Positions 1-6,276 of a stretch of 13,688 nt of DNA are shown here, piece after piece. Both the position numbers and the translations under genes were made by a program. The stretch comes from DATECU01 sp035286745. Lineage in GTDB: Bacteria; Acidobacteriota; Vicinamibacteria; Fen-336. A model generated the notes under the pieces. It ran no database searches, was not told the origin of the DNA, and saw nothing but the letters and a program-made list of their open reading frames with translations. Within the stretch, counting starts at the first letter, position 1. Every line of letters begins with the position of its first letter. The DNA lies in the NCBI GenBank assembly GCA_035286745.1, contig DATECU010000149.1:1-13688 (forward strand), written 5' to 3'.

Positions 1-156
1 GTCCCGCGGGACAAAGCCACCGCGTACCGCAACCCCAAGAGCCCCAATGAGCAGACTCAATCCGTAGCCGATGGCGGCACCGGTCATCCCCCCGGTCCAG
101 CCCTTCCAGATGAGCCCCCCAAGGGCGAAAGCAACGATGACGAGCCACGGGATCAC
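1..156 (-). CDS. Small membrane protein, C-terminus cut by window edge
   Basis: The frame opens with GTG at 156 and runs off the window after 52 codons, so the C-terminus is not visible. A purine-rich site (GAGGGAGG) sits about eight bases before the GTG, which decides the start. The visible part has a hydrophobic stretch at residues 3-17 (PWLVIVAFALGGLIW), a short glycine-rich turn, and a second hydrophobic stretch at about 25-45 (GAAIGYGLSLLIGALGVAV), so it is almost certainly an inner-membrane protein. The gap from the upstream DUF6804-like gene is 29 bases on the same strand, which suggests co-transcription. I do not recognise the family and see no catalytic motif. Nothing but the membrane topology can be supported. 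Confidence 0.65.
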   Translation of the reverse strand, partial: MIPWLVIVAFALGGLIWKGWTGGMTGAAIGYGLSLLIGALGVAVRGGFVPRD

Positions 157-185
157 GCTACGGCCTCCCTCACGTCGACTGTGCG

Positions 186-512
186 TTAGGATGATGGTGG
201 GCCAACTGAATTCCCCGGTACCGGCCGCTCCCGAACGAAGTAAATCGATGCGAGCAGGAAAAGGGCAACAAGGACATCGACTACCTTCCAGACGTCCCGA
301 CCAAGGTGCACCGGAAAGACAGGATTGAAGAGGAGGGCCAATGCGGCCAGTAGCCACGGCCACGTCCGCCGCCGCTGCTCGAACGCCAGATACGAGGAAT
401 GGGCTGCCGCACCGCAGGTCACGAATCGCAAGAGGACGTAGTAGTCGTAGCGGTGCCGGGCGAGTGCCCAGAAGAGCAGTGCCGCGGCGATACAGCGGCT
501 AGCGATGGACAT
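186..512 (-). CDS. Small four-helix membrane protein, DUF6804-like
   Basis: A 108-residue protein with four hydrophobic segments, at about residues 5-20, 24-44, 52-68 and 74-93. The signature YYVLLRFVTCGAAA, then a short basic loop and LLFNPVFPVHLGRDVW, resembles the small membrane family annotated as DUF6804. That match is from memory of the family and its function is unknown. A longer open frame extends upstream to 653, but the ATG at 512 is preferred: it has a GAGGAG ribosome site just upstream, and that site overlaps the TGA stop of the preceding zinc-ribbon gene (TGAGGAG). Only eight bases separate the two genes, so they are very likely translationally coupled. The product should be an integral membrane protein of unknown role, perhaps working with its zinc-ribbon neighbour. 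Confidence 0.8.
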   Translation of the reverse strand: MSIASRCIAAALLFWALARHRYDYYVLLRFVTCGAAAHSSYLAFEQRRRTWPWLLAALALLFNPVFPVHLGRDVWKVVDVLVALFLLASIYFVRERPVPGNSVGPPSS

Positions 513-520
513 CTGGCTCC

Positions 521-1159
521 TCAAGTGGCCGGCTGCGAAACGTATTCGGGACTCCCGCGGACGTACCGCGTGAAACCAATAGCGAAGGCCAGCAGGGTGA
601 GGCCAAGAGGCGTAACGCCCGCCTGAAGGACTGTTACTACTGGCCAACCCCAACTCCGAGCTGCGGGCAAGCCCCGATTCAGGCTCAAGCCGTAGGCGCT
701 CCAGAGCAGCCCGACGACTACTGCACGGATAGGTCCAAGAAGGGGTGTTGCCCCTGGCATGGAGAAGAAGGGAGTCAGGGCGAGGACGCCACAGATGACA
801 TGAACGGCTCCCCAGGCCAAGAACGTCTTACCGCAGACCCTAGGTCCCCCAGCGTTTGGCGCGGTGGCGAGGGCGAAGCCGTAGGCGACGAAGATGACCC
901 CTACCAGAGCTGTGGTGTTGCCCAAGTCTGCCGCCGAGACAAACACAGCGAGTGTCGCGAAGCCAACGAACAAGCAGAGCCAGCCCATCGTACGAGTACC
1001 CCGCATCGGCGTCGGCGCGTCGGGGCCTACTAGGGCGTCGGGGTCCCCTCCCGCGTCGGGTACTTCCGGCGGTGCTATCGCGGGAAGGTCGCGTTGGCAG
1101 AAGCGGCAGATAACTGCCGCGTCCTGGATCTCCTCGGCACAAAAGGGGCATCTCTTCAT
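521..1159 (-). CDS. Zinc-ribbon membrane protein
   Basis: A 212-residue protein. Residues 4-21 form a CxxC-x10-CxxC zinc ribbon (CPFCAEEI...CRFCQRDL; Cys4, Cys7, Cys18, Cys21). A proline- and aspartate-rich linker follows to about residue 55, then four or five transmembrane segments near 59-78, 84-104, 113-133, 143-160 and 170-190. This layout, a cytoplasmic zinc ribbon joined to a membrane domain, is very common among uncharacterised bacterial proteins and does not by itself give a function. The start is ATG at 1159; a weak GGGAG lies somewhat far upstream. The gene leads the cluster with the DUF6804-like gene eight bases downstream. The 214 bases before it hold a perfect TGTTC-GCA-GAACA palindrome that could be a regulatory site. 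Confidence 0.8.
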   Translation of the reverse strand: MKRCPFCAEEIQDAAVICRFCQRDLPAIAPPEVPDAGGDPDALVGPDAPTPMRGTRTMGWLCLFVGFATLAVFVSAADLGNTTALVGVIFVAYGFALATAPNAGGPRVCGKTFLAWGAVHVICGVLALTPFFSMPGATPLLGPIRAVVVGLLWSAYGLSLNRGLPAARSWGWPVVTVLQAGVTPLGLTLLAFAIGFTRYVRGSPEYVSQPAT

Positions 1160-1212
1160 CGCTCGAGCTCACTCCCTGATCGGGTCGGCCAAGATTCCGC
1201 ACAACTCGCCGA

Positions 1213-1225
1213 TGTTCGCAGAACA
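1213..1225. promoter_or_regulatory. Perfect 13-base palindrome upstream of the zinc-ribbon gene
   Basis: TGTTC-GCA-GAACA has 5-bp perfect arms around a 3-base centre and lies about 55 bases before the ATG of the zinc-ribbon gene, in the gap between it and the HNH gene. It has the shape of a dimeric regulator site. It is not the GAAC-N4-GTTC arrangement of LexA boxes, and no matching promoter hexamers are clear around it. Confidence 0.25.
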
Positions 1226-1373
1226 CACGAATCAGACCGTATGGAACGACCGGCCCGCAATCGTAGTATCGCGGGTTGAAGCAGCCTTTGAGCGGCATCA
1301 GAGCTGCGAGGGTCGGGGTTTCGGTTGCCGGCTCGGACCTCGTCTGGTGCATCCGACGCCGTGCCCTTCCGTG

Positions 1374-2033
1374 TCACATGACCTCACTGTTCCTGGGTCG
1401 GCCGGTGACGCCGATGGCCAATACCGCATCATAGAACCCCAAGGTCCAAGACGTGGCGTCCGTTCCGTCAGACGGAGAGAACAGCCGGTACATGAAGACA
1501 TCGCCAAGGAAGGTGGGCGCTTGTGCGAGAGCCGCGGCGATCACAGGCGACTGCATACGGTCAAGGTCGGGCTTGATCTCCACGTAGACCGCCGCGTCTT
1601 GGGACAGCCGTCTCCCGACGTGATGGAAGAAGAGACCCCGCACGATCTTGTCGAGCACCCGGTTGACCCGGGTGGTGTCGAGCTCCAGTCCCTCGGCGGT
1701 GCCCAGATAGATGCCGCCTGGGCTATAGACATCGACGGGGCGTGCTTTCTCAAGGAGCGCCAAGGCCAACCCGGTGCGTCGCCGCCGGCCGCTGCGATGA
1801 TCTTCGGCAAGTCGATCGAGGACGCGATTGGCGGTCGCGCTGTGCGCCGTAGCCTCGGCGAGGATCGCGACGAGGAAGTACTCCTCGTCCCTTGAGAGCC
1901 CGTTGTTGCACGTGTAGCAAGCAGGCACCCTGATGTAGCCGGTTTCGGGAGCGTGCTCGAAGAGACCCTCGGGGACGACGTGGTCCTCGGTGTCTGCCTC
2001 ATTCTGGACGCAGTACACGCACACCTGGCTCAC
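1374..2033 (-). CDS. HNH-type zinc-binding nuclease-domain protein
   Basis: A 219-residue protein read from a GTG at 2033. The frame stays open to 2465, but the upstream part is proline- and arginine-rich low-complexity sequence, while this GTG has a GGAGAGAG ribosome site seven bases away. Residues 5-53 carry an HNH/treble-clef signature: Cys5-x2-Cys8, then Asp17-His18 in EDHVVPEGLF, then Cys39-x2-Cys42-Asn43 in VPACYTCNNGLSRDEEYF. This motif is typical of metal-dependent HNH endonucleases in which two CxxC knuckles bind structural zinc. Residues 55-219 are a helical/beta region I do not recognise. HNH proteins of this form sit in mobile and defence regions and often act on DNA, but the substrate is unknown. 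The gene stands alone, next to toxin-antitoxin genes. Confidence 0.75.
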   Translation of the reverse strand: MSQVCVYCVQNEADTEDHVVPEGLFEHAPETGYIRVPACYTCNNGLSRDEEYFLVAILAEATAHSATANRVLDRLAEDHRSGRRRRTGLALALLEKARPVDVYSPGGIYLGTAEGLELDTTRVNRVLDKIVRGLFFHHVGRRLSQDAAVYVEIKPDLDRMQSPVIAAALAQAPTFLGDVFMYRLFSPSDGTDATSWTLGFYDAVLAIGVTGRPRNSEVM

Positions 2034-2445
2034 GGCTTCTCTCTCCGACGCGTCGAACGCACAGTCTTGTTCCCGCAGTCGCGAGCACCCGGGGATCGCC
2101 CCCACGAAGCGGCTGGCGCGACTGCGTGACCCCAGCTGGACCAAACCGCGGGTCGCAACTATGCAGATTGTACGCGAACTGGTGGCGGCGGGGACGGGTT
2201 TGGGGAGCGTGCGGCGCCAGCCGCAGGTGGGGTTGGACGCAAGCGTCGGGCGGCTGGGGCGGATGGCGGTGGAGGGGGGAGGTTTCGTGGATCTGGGGGC
2301 CCTGGGAGACACACCTCGGACGGGAGAGGGCCCAGATGCGCTCCGGTCGCCCGGCCGACCCGTCCCCGGGTCGACCGTTGCCTGCCTGCGCGTCCGTTGC
2401 CGCTCAGGCGGACCGCCTCCATAACGGAGGCAGACTGGGGTAGCC
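2034..2445. other. 412-base divergent gap, very G-rich on the plus strand
   Basis: This lies between the HNH gene (minus) and the antitoxin gene (plus). From about 2178 to 2310 the plus strand is dominated by G runs. A plus-strand frame from 2161 to 2424 (ATG to TAA, 87 codons) has G or C at most third positions and a varied second position through its first 50 codons, as real genes do here, but it has no ribosome site and its second half looks random. It may be a gene relic. On the minus strand, TACAAT at 2172-2167 could be a -10 box for the HNH gene, without a convincing -35. No RNA gene is visible. Confidence 0.35.
2415..2431. repeat. Short inverted repeat before the antitoxin start
   Basis: GCCTCC-ATAAC-GGAGGC has perfect 6-bp arms with a 5-base loop. 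Its right arm carries a GGAGG that could pair with 16S rRNA, 15 bases before the ATG at 2446, so folding would hide it. It may be an operator for autoregulation by the antitoxin or an RNA hairpin. The sequence does not decide which. Confidence 0.3.
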
Positions 2446-2679
2446 ATGGCGACGCTGAACATCAAGAGCCTACCCGAGAAGCTCTACCGCCGCTTTCGGA
2501 AGCGCGCGCTCGCGTTGCATCGGTCCATCGCCCAGGAGGTCACGCACGTCCTGTCCGAGGCCCTCGAGGCCCCCGCGCCGCGGTCGATCCTGGCATTGCG
2601 CGGGCTAGGCAAGGAGCACTGGGCTGGCATCGAAGCGACCGAGCACGTCGACGCCGAGCGGCGCTCGTGGGACTCGTAG
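2446..2679 (+). CDS. Ribbon-helix-helix antitoxin, VapB/FitA type (orphan)
   Basis: A 77-residue protein. Residues 2-40 fit a ribbon-helix-helix DNA-binding domain: a beta strand (ATLNIKSLP), a first helix (EKLYRRFRKRALALH) and a second helix (SIAQEVTHVLSEAL). Residues 46-77 (SILALRGLGKEHWAGIEA...RRSWDS) have the form of the C-terminal toxin-binding tail of VapB/FitA-like antitoxins, which wrap around PIN-domain toxins. The family normally neutralises a cognate PIN ribonuclease and represses its own promoter. Here the toxin frame that starts inside the last codons of this gene breaks off at once (see 2667-2798), so the antitoxin appears orphaned. A possible ribosome site (TGGGG) lies five bases before the ATG. 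The gene is short but its domain order is complete. Confidence 0.8.
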   Translation: MATLNIKSLPEKLYRRFRKRALALHRSIAQEVTHVLSEALEAPAPRSILALRGLGKEHWAGIEATEHVDAERRSWDS

Positions 2680-2798
2680 ACGATGCGCGGGGTGGGCCGG
2701 CAAGGCACCCCCATCCCGTCCCTTCGCGTGGTCGCGACCCACACAGTTGCGGGCGGCTGCTCGGCGCTCGGCTTCTGACACGTCAGTCTCCCGGCTAG
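2667..2798 (+). pseudogene. Truncated PIN-toxin (VapC-like) start overlapping the antitoxin stop
   Basis: A GTG inside the last codons of the antitoxin opens a frame reading VGLVDDARGG. From memory, PIN toxins paired with this antitoxin type often begin with a similar GLVDDA stretch, followed by a hydrophobic strand carrying the first catalytic Asp. Here the frame continues instead as arginine-, proline- and histidine-rich sequence with no hydrophobic core and stops after 43 codons. None of the PIN acidic residues can be found in either other plus-strand frame before the convergent GNAT gene. The overlap with the antitoxin stop fits normal antitoxin-toxin coupling, so I read this as a toxin lost by deletion. 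The frame could also be a chance open frame. Confidence 0.4.
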
Positions 2799-3316
2799 GC
2801 AAACAGCCGTTCAACGACCGCCATGGGAAGGTACAACTTGTGCGCCTGAGCCGAGAAGCTGATGAAGCCGTAACGCCGGTAGAACGAGACGGCGCTATCG
2901 TCTTTCGCGTCCACGACCACGGCCACCGAGGCCACTTGGCGCGATGCGTCGAGAGCCCTGCGCAAGGCATCCATCAAGAGGTGTTCGCCGGCACCCTTGC
3001 CGCGCAGCAGCCTGTCGACTGCCAGGCGGCCCAGCAGCGTAGCGGGGACCCGAGGGTACTTCGGAAGCGTCCGTGCCACCGCATCCGGCCACGCGCCGAC
3101 CTCGACGCTCAGGGCCGAAAGGGTGTAGTAGCCGAGGACCTGGAGGCCCTTGCCTTCACAGAGAACAAACGCAACCGCGACGCGTCTGCGCACGTCCTGT
3201 CCCGCCTGCTCTCGGAGATAGCGGTCGAGAGCGTCAACGCCACAGGAGAACGTCGAACGGTCATGCGGCCTGCCGAGCGGCTCGACGCGCAGGTCCGCCA
3301 GACTGGGGTTCGGCAC
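2795..3316 (-). CDS. GNAT-family acetyltransferase toxin, TacT-like
   Basis: A 173-residue GCN5-related acetyltransferase. It shows the features of toxins of the TacT/AtaT group, which acetylate the amino acid on charged tRNA and stop translation: FSCGVDALDRYL at 23-34, GYYTLSALSVEV at 62-73, RLAVDRLLRGKGAG at 97-110 (acetyl-CoA pyrophosphate loop), and FYRRYGF at 145-151 with the likely catalytic tyrosine at 146. Length and domain order are normal for the group, and no key residue is missing. The start is GTG at 3316, directly after the TGA stop of the upstream antitoxin with no bases between, so translation should be coupled. The bioinformatic assignment is firm; tRNA acetylation is inferred from the family. 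Confidence 0.9.
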   Translation of the reverse strand: MPNPSLADLRVEPLGRPHDRSTFSCGVDALDRYLREQAGQDVRRRVAVAFVLCEGKGLQVLGYYTLSALSVEVGAWPDAVARTLPKYPRVPATLLGRLAVDRLLRGKGAGEHLLMDALRRALDASRQVASVAVVVDAKDDSAVSFYRRYGFISFSAQAHKLYLPMAVVERLFA

Positions 3317-3625
3317 TCACAGTCCCGTGCGTTTCCGGTAGCGCTTGACCGCGCGCACCAGAGCCTTCGAAGGGGCGGGGGAAGAGAGCAAGGCGGACAC
3401 GAAGGCCTGGCGATCACGCTCACTCAGGCGCAAGGACTCGTGCGCGCGCACGGTGTCGAGTGCCGCCTCCTGGGCGCTCGCAATCAGGAAACCGGTTAGA
3501 GATCGGCCCTGCAGCTCGGCGGCCCGCACAAAGAGATCCTTCTGGGCCTTGCTAATTCGCGCCTCCAGCCGTTCGGGTCGCGCGCGCTTCGCGGGAGCAT
3601 TCGTCCGTGTATCCGTCCTGAGCAT
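3317..3625 (-). CDS. DUF1778-type ribbon-helix-helix antitoxin, TacA-like
   Basis: A 102-residue antitoxin partner of the GNAT toxin. The middle part (RLEARISKAQKDLFVRAAEL, then GRSLTGFLIASAQEAA) fits the strand-helix-helix DNA-binding fold of DUF1778 proteins. The C-terminal part (LSERDRQAFVSALLSSPAPS...) matches the tail that blocks the acetyl-CoA site of the cognate toxin. A GTG two codons upstream (3631) would also open the frame, but the ATG at 3625 is preferred: GGGAGG at 3636-3631 lies five bases before it and would overlap the GTG. The antitoxin comes first in the operon and the toxin starts immediately after its stop. A promoter and operator are readable upstream. The antitoxin-toxin complex is expected to repress it. 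Confidence 0.9.
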   Translation of the reverse strand: MLRTDTRTNAPAKRARPERLEARISKAQKDLFVRAAELQGRSLTGFLIASAQEAALDTVRAHESLRLSERDRQAFVSALLSSPAPSKALVRAVKRYRKRTGL

Positions 3626-3662
3626 GGCCACCTCCCGTCACTGTCGATCACCGCCCAGGCCG

Positions 3663-3691
3663 ACTGTACGGCCTGCAGCCGTACAAGTCAA
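3663..3691 (-). promoter_or_regulatory. Promoter of the GNAT toxin-antitoxin operon with embedded operator
   Basis: On the minus strand TTGACT (3691-3686) is a near-consensus -35 box and TACAGT (3668-3663) a partial -10 box, separated by exactly 17 bases. The inverted repeat TGTACGGC-CTGCA-GCCGTACA (3665-3685, perfect 8-bp arms) fills the spacer and enters the -10 box. A protein bound there would block RNA polymerase. This is what is expected for autoregulation of the antitoxin-toxin operon that starts at 3625, about 38 bases downstream of the -10 box. Confidence 0.75.
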
Positions 3692-3902
3692 AGACTGGAT
3701 CCGCCGGCGCGACCGGTCCGGTCCAGCCGCTGGTGGAGTCGCAGCGAGGCGACCGTCATCGCGCGCAGTTGCGAACGACCGTGAACGGCCGTCGATCCCC
3801 GGCCTTCGGATTCTCCAGCTCGTGGACTACGTGAAGGCCAAAGGGCAGTAGCCTGTCGCGGGACGGCTGTAATGCGAGCCCGGCTGGTTCGAGCGTCGGC
3901 CT
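3692..3902. other. Gap between the antitoxin promoter and the hydrolase gene
   Basis: About 210 bases without a supported gene. A plus-strand frame ends at 3851 with GLRILQLVDYVKAKGQ, which looks protein-like and could be the end of a decayed gene, but the sequence before it is arginine-rich and unconvincing. No terminator with a T run is visible after the hydrolase stop at 3903. Confidence 0.3.
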
Positions 3903-5297
3903 TCAGCGTTCTGCAACCTGGGCGATGCCGCTTCGTTGGGTCTTCGTGGCCTGCGTTAGTCGGGGCCGCAGCAAGATGCGCAGCAGGATGCTCTGGAAGG
4001 TGGGCTCGTTGTAGATCCCATGGTGATCGGCTTGCCCGAAGAAGATGTGGGAAAGCTCGGCTAGGCCGCTGCCGCTCTCCGCGCCGTCGGCCTCGGGCAG
4101 GTGGGCCGCCAGGGCGCTGCGGCGGGTCACCCGGCCGTCTCCGGCCTCGAACATGAGATCCGCCTCGGCCTGGGTCCGGGGTTCGAAGCGCGGAGCCGCG
4201 CCAAACCCGTCAGGCAGCACGGCTCGGGCCAGGGTGGGGAGGCAGTCTCCGCCCAAGAGGTAGGTCCTGGCGGGGCAGGGGGCTTCGGGTTGAGCGGTCA
4301 AGGCCGAGTGGAAGACCCGGGCCCGGTCCAGCGCCGCCTTCAGGAAGGCGCGATTCGAAACGGGGTCGCCAACCCCTGGATCGGCGTTGCGGCGATGGGG
4401 ACCGTAGGGCCCAAGCCCCCGCGCCTCCCAGAACCCGGGGTCGTGCAGGTCGGCGGCCGCCGGTTTCCCCCGCGAGTCGATGAGGCAGGGGGCCTCGGAC
4501 GGGGGCAGCAACTGGTAGATGGACGGCATGCCGGCGATCACCGATGCCGCCAGCGTAGTCGAGGAGAAGCCCACCCGGCTGCCGTTCAGGATGGCGTCCA
4601 GGGAGGGGACGCTGCCCGAGTTAGGCGTGGCCACCAGGAGCAGGCTCTCGATGCGCCGGGCGCCGGCCCAGGTCACCGGGCCGCCGGGCTCAGCGCCCCC
4701 GTAGCGCAGGTAGTAGCGACCCACCAGGCCGCCCATGCTGTGAGCCAGCAGGTTGACCCTGAGGCCCGGGTCGCCCACGGCTTCGGCCAGGGCGTCCAGG
4801 GTTTCGCCCAACCGGCGCGCGGAGTGCACCAGGTCGCGGCGCCAGTCGTAGGTGAAGATGTGGTACTGAAGCCGGTGCTCGAGGTCGCGACGGAGGCCAG
4901 CCCGCTCCAGCAGCGCGACCAGATCGGCGTACTCGGTGAAGCCGAATAGCCGGGGGAGCACGGCGTCGACGCCCAACAGGCCGTAGGGCGTGAGGTCATC
5001 CTGCCGCGCCTCGAAAGGCAGGGTTGGCGGGAGCCTCAGATCATGGGAGCCGAAGGCGTTGCCGGCATTCAGCCACACCCGCGTGCCATCCGGGCGAACC
5101 AGACCGCTGCCGAGAATGCCCGGCACCACCACGGTCGGGGGAGCTGACGCGCCATCTTGCGGGTAGCGGACAAGTCGCGGGTCGAGGCGACGGCGCCGGC
5201 GGGTGGAGGCGCCCAAGACCAGGGCTCCGAGACTGGCGGTCGCGAGCCCAGCCAGGAAGGGCAGCCAGGGCGCGCTCGGCTGTTGTCGCTTCGCCAC
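3903..5297 (-). CDS. LCAT/PGAP1-like alpha/beta-hydrolase (lipase/acyltransferase family)
   Basis: A 464-residue protein with an N-terminal hydrophobic segment (residues 11-30) followed by RRRRR, which suggests a membrane anchor or an uncleaved signal. The hydrolase core shows VVVPGILGSGL (56-66, oxyanion region), FTYDWRRD (148-155), the nucleophile elbow AHSMGG (185-190, Ser187), AGDGRV (385-390, likely Asp387) and ADHHGI (423-428, likely catalytic His). The order Ser-Asp-His and the FTYDWR motif match the lecithin:cholesterol acyltransferase family, whose bacterial members act as lipases or acyltransferases; the substrate cannot be told. The start is GTG at 5297, with no clear ribosome site but with TAGAAT six bases before it, so the transcript may be leaderless. 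It diverges from the FKBP gene. Confidence 0.85.
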   Translation of the reverse strand: MAKRQQPSAPWLPFLAGLATASLGALVLGASTRRRRRLDPRLVRYPQDGASAPPTVVVPGILGSGLVRPDGTRVWLNAGNAFGSHDLRLPPTLPFEARQDDLTPYGLLGVDAVLPRLFGFTEYADLVALLERAGLRRDLEHRLQYHIFTYDWRRDLVHSARRLGETLDALAEAVGDPGLRVNLLAHSMGGLVGRYYLRYGGAEPGGPVTWAGARRIESLLLVATPNSGSVPSLDAILNGSRVGFSSTTLAASVIAGMPSIYQLLPPSEAPCLIDSRGKPAAADLHDPGFWEARGLGPYGPHRRNADPGVGDPVSNRAFLKAALDRARVFHSALTAQPEAPCPARTYLLGGDCLPTLARAVLPDGFGAAPRFEPRTQAEADLMFEAGDGRVTRRSALAAHLPEADGAESGSGLAELSHIFFGQADHHGIYNEPTFQSILLRILLRPRLTQATKTQRSGIAQVAER

Positions 5298-5303
5298 GCC
5301 GCC

Positions 5304-5309
5304 ATTCTA
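5304..5309 (-). promoter_or_regulatory. TAGAAT -10-like box directly before the hydrolase start
   Basis: On the minus strand TAGAAT (five of six matches to TATAAT) lies six bases before the GTG at 5297. Transcription would then begin at or next to the start codon. No good -35 box at 16-18 bases is visible and there is no Shine-Dalgarno site. This matches the arrangement before the Ppx/GppA gene. Confidence 0.4.
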
Positions 5310-5348
5310 TACGCGGCGCCCGAAGTGAATTCGGTCGCCGCTATGAAG

Positions 5349-5368
5349 CCGGGGGTTCCCACCCCCGG
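5349..5368. repeat. GC hairpin in the divergent hydrolase/FKBP gap
   Basis: CCGGGGG and CCCCCGG form a perfect 7-bp stem around the loop TTCCCA, followed by more GGGGCCCCCGGG sequence that can fold in other ways. It lies in the 221-base gap between two divergent genes. No T run follows on either strand, so it is not a standard terminator. The rest of the gap holds a weak TATCCT at about 5431, which might serve the FKBP gene. Confidence 0.4.
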
Positions 5369-5518
5369 GGCCCCCGGGACGCCGGTGCGGAGGAGTCGTC
5401 TCGATTCCTCAAGGGGCTTGGGTCGGTGTATCCTTCCGTTCCTTCAGGCTGCCGCGGCCCGTGGAACGTACGAGCGGCCTGCGTTCCTGACCATTTCCAC
5501 GAGCCGAAAGGACTGTCC

Positions 5519-6268
5519 ATGAAAACCGTTGTCACCGCGGCCCTGCTCTCCGCGGCCATCTTCACCGGGTGCCGCGCCGGCGCCCAGGACAAACCCAAAG
5601 ATGAAGCGCAGAAGCCGGCCGCTGCGGCTGCCGCCGACGATCAGAAGACCTTCTACGCTCTCGGCGTCTTTCTGAGCCAGCGGGTCACCTCCTTCGCCAT
5701 GACGCCCGAGGAACTGGAGCAGGTGAAGAAGGGTCTCGCCGACGGCGTGACCGGCAAGACCGGCGACTTCCAGGTCGAGACCTACATGCCCAAGCTGCAG
5801 GAGCTGTCGCAGAAGCGAGCTGCGGCCGTTGCCCAAGTGGAGAAGGAGAAGGCGAAGGCTTTCGAAGAGGCGGCCGCCAAGGAGACTGGCGCCACCAAGA
5901 CGGCCTCCGGCTTGGTCTTCAAGAGCCTGACCGCGGGCACCGGGGCCAGCCCCGTACCGACCGACGTCGTCAAGGTGCACTACAAGGGCACGCTCACGAA
6001 CGGCCAGGAGTTCGACAGCTCCTACACGCGCAATGCCCCCGCCGAGTTCCCGCTTAACGGCGTGATCCCCTGCTGGACCGAGGGGGTGGGGAAGATGAAG
6101 GTGGGGGAGAAGGCCAAGCTGGTCTGCCCCTCGTCGATCGCCTACGGCGACGGCGGACGTCCGCCGAAGATCCCCGGTGGGGCCACCCTGGTGTTCGAGG
6201 TCGAGCTGCTCGAGATCAAGGCCAAGCCCGAGGCCAAGCCGGCGGGCGAGGTCAAGCCTAACAAGTAG
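5519..6268 (+). CDS. Exported FKBP-type peptidyl-prolyl isomerase, FkpA/Mip-like
   Basis: A 249-residue protein that catalyses cis-trans isomerisation of proline bonds in proteins outside the cytoplasm. An N-terminal signal ends at AIFTGC (Cys18), which could be a lipobox although Phe at -3 is unusual. An alanine/lysine linker follows, then an FKBP_N dimerisation domain (42-128, with PEELEQVKKGLADG and a long coiled helix QVEKEKAKAFEEAAAKE) and an FKBP_C domain (130-235). Active-site residues are visible: Tyr155, Phe165 and Asp166 in HYKGTLTNGQEFDSS, Val182-Ile183 and Trp186 in GVIPCWTEG, Tyr209, and Phe226. The C-terminal tail is lysine-, proline- and glutamate-rich. The start is ATG with AAAGGA seven bases upstream. 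The frame stays open far upstream, but that part overlaps the hydrolase gene and has no support. Confidence 0.92.
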   Translation: MKTVVTAALLSAAIFTGCRAGAQDKPKDEAQKPAAAAAADDQKTFYALGVFLSQRVTSFAMTPEELEQVKKGLADGVTGKTGDFQVETYMPKLQELSQKRAAAVAQVEKEKAKAFEEAAAKETGATKTASGLVFKSLTAGTGASPVPTDVVKVHYKGTLTNGQEFDSSYTRNAPAEFPLNGVIPCWTEGVGKMKVGEKAKLVCPSSIAYGDGGRPPKIPGGATLVFEVELLEIKAKPEAKPAGEVKPNK

Positions 6269-6276
6269 CGAGAGGG

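Noticed and set aside
186..653. Longer 155-residue version of the DUF6804-like protein
   Set aside because: The extra 47 residues overlap the zinc-ribbon gene, look random and have no ribosome site. The ATG at 512 has GAGGAG.
1254..1276. CCCGC...GCGGG inverted repeat in the gap after the HNH gene
   Set aside because: Five-base arms with a 12-base loop and no T run make a weak hairpin of the kind expected in GC-rich DNA.
894..1895. Long plus-strand open frame of 333 codons
   Set aside because: It lies opposite the zinc-ribbon and HNH genes and the gap between them, has arginine/proline-rich shadow composition, and shows no domain.
2781..2790. TGAC-AC-GTCA near-palindrome between the broken toxin frame and the GNAT stop
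   Set aside because: Four-base arms are expected by chance at this GC content, and no promoter lies nearby.
1..3700. Integron-like cassette array (many small same-strand genes of unknown function)
   Set aside because: I looked for paired RYYYAAC/GTTRRRY attC cores in the gaps. Single partial matches such as CCTAAC near 187 have no partner, and the gaps do not resemble each other.
3692..3851. Possible gene end GLRILQLVDYVKAKGQ on the plus strand
   Set aside because: Only the last 16 codons look protein-like. There is no start, ribosome site or recognisable family, so it is mentioned only in the gap note.
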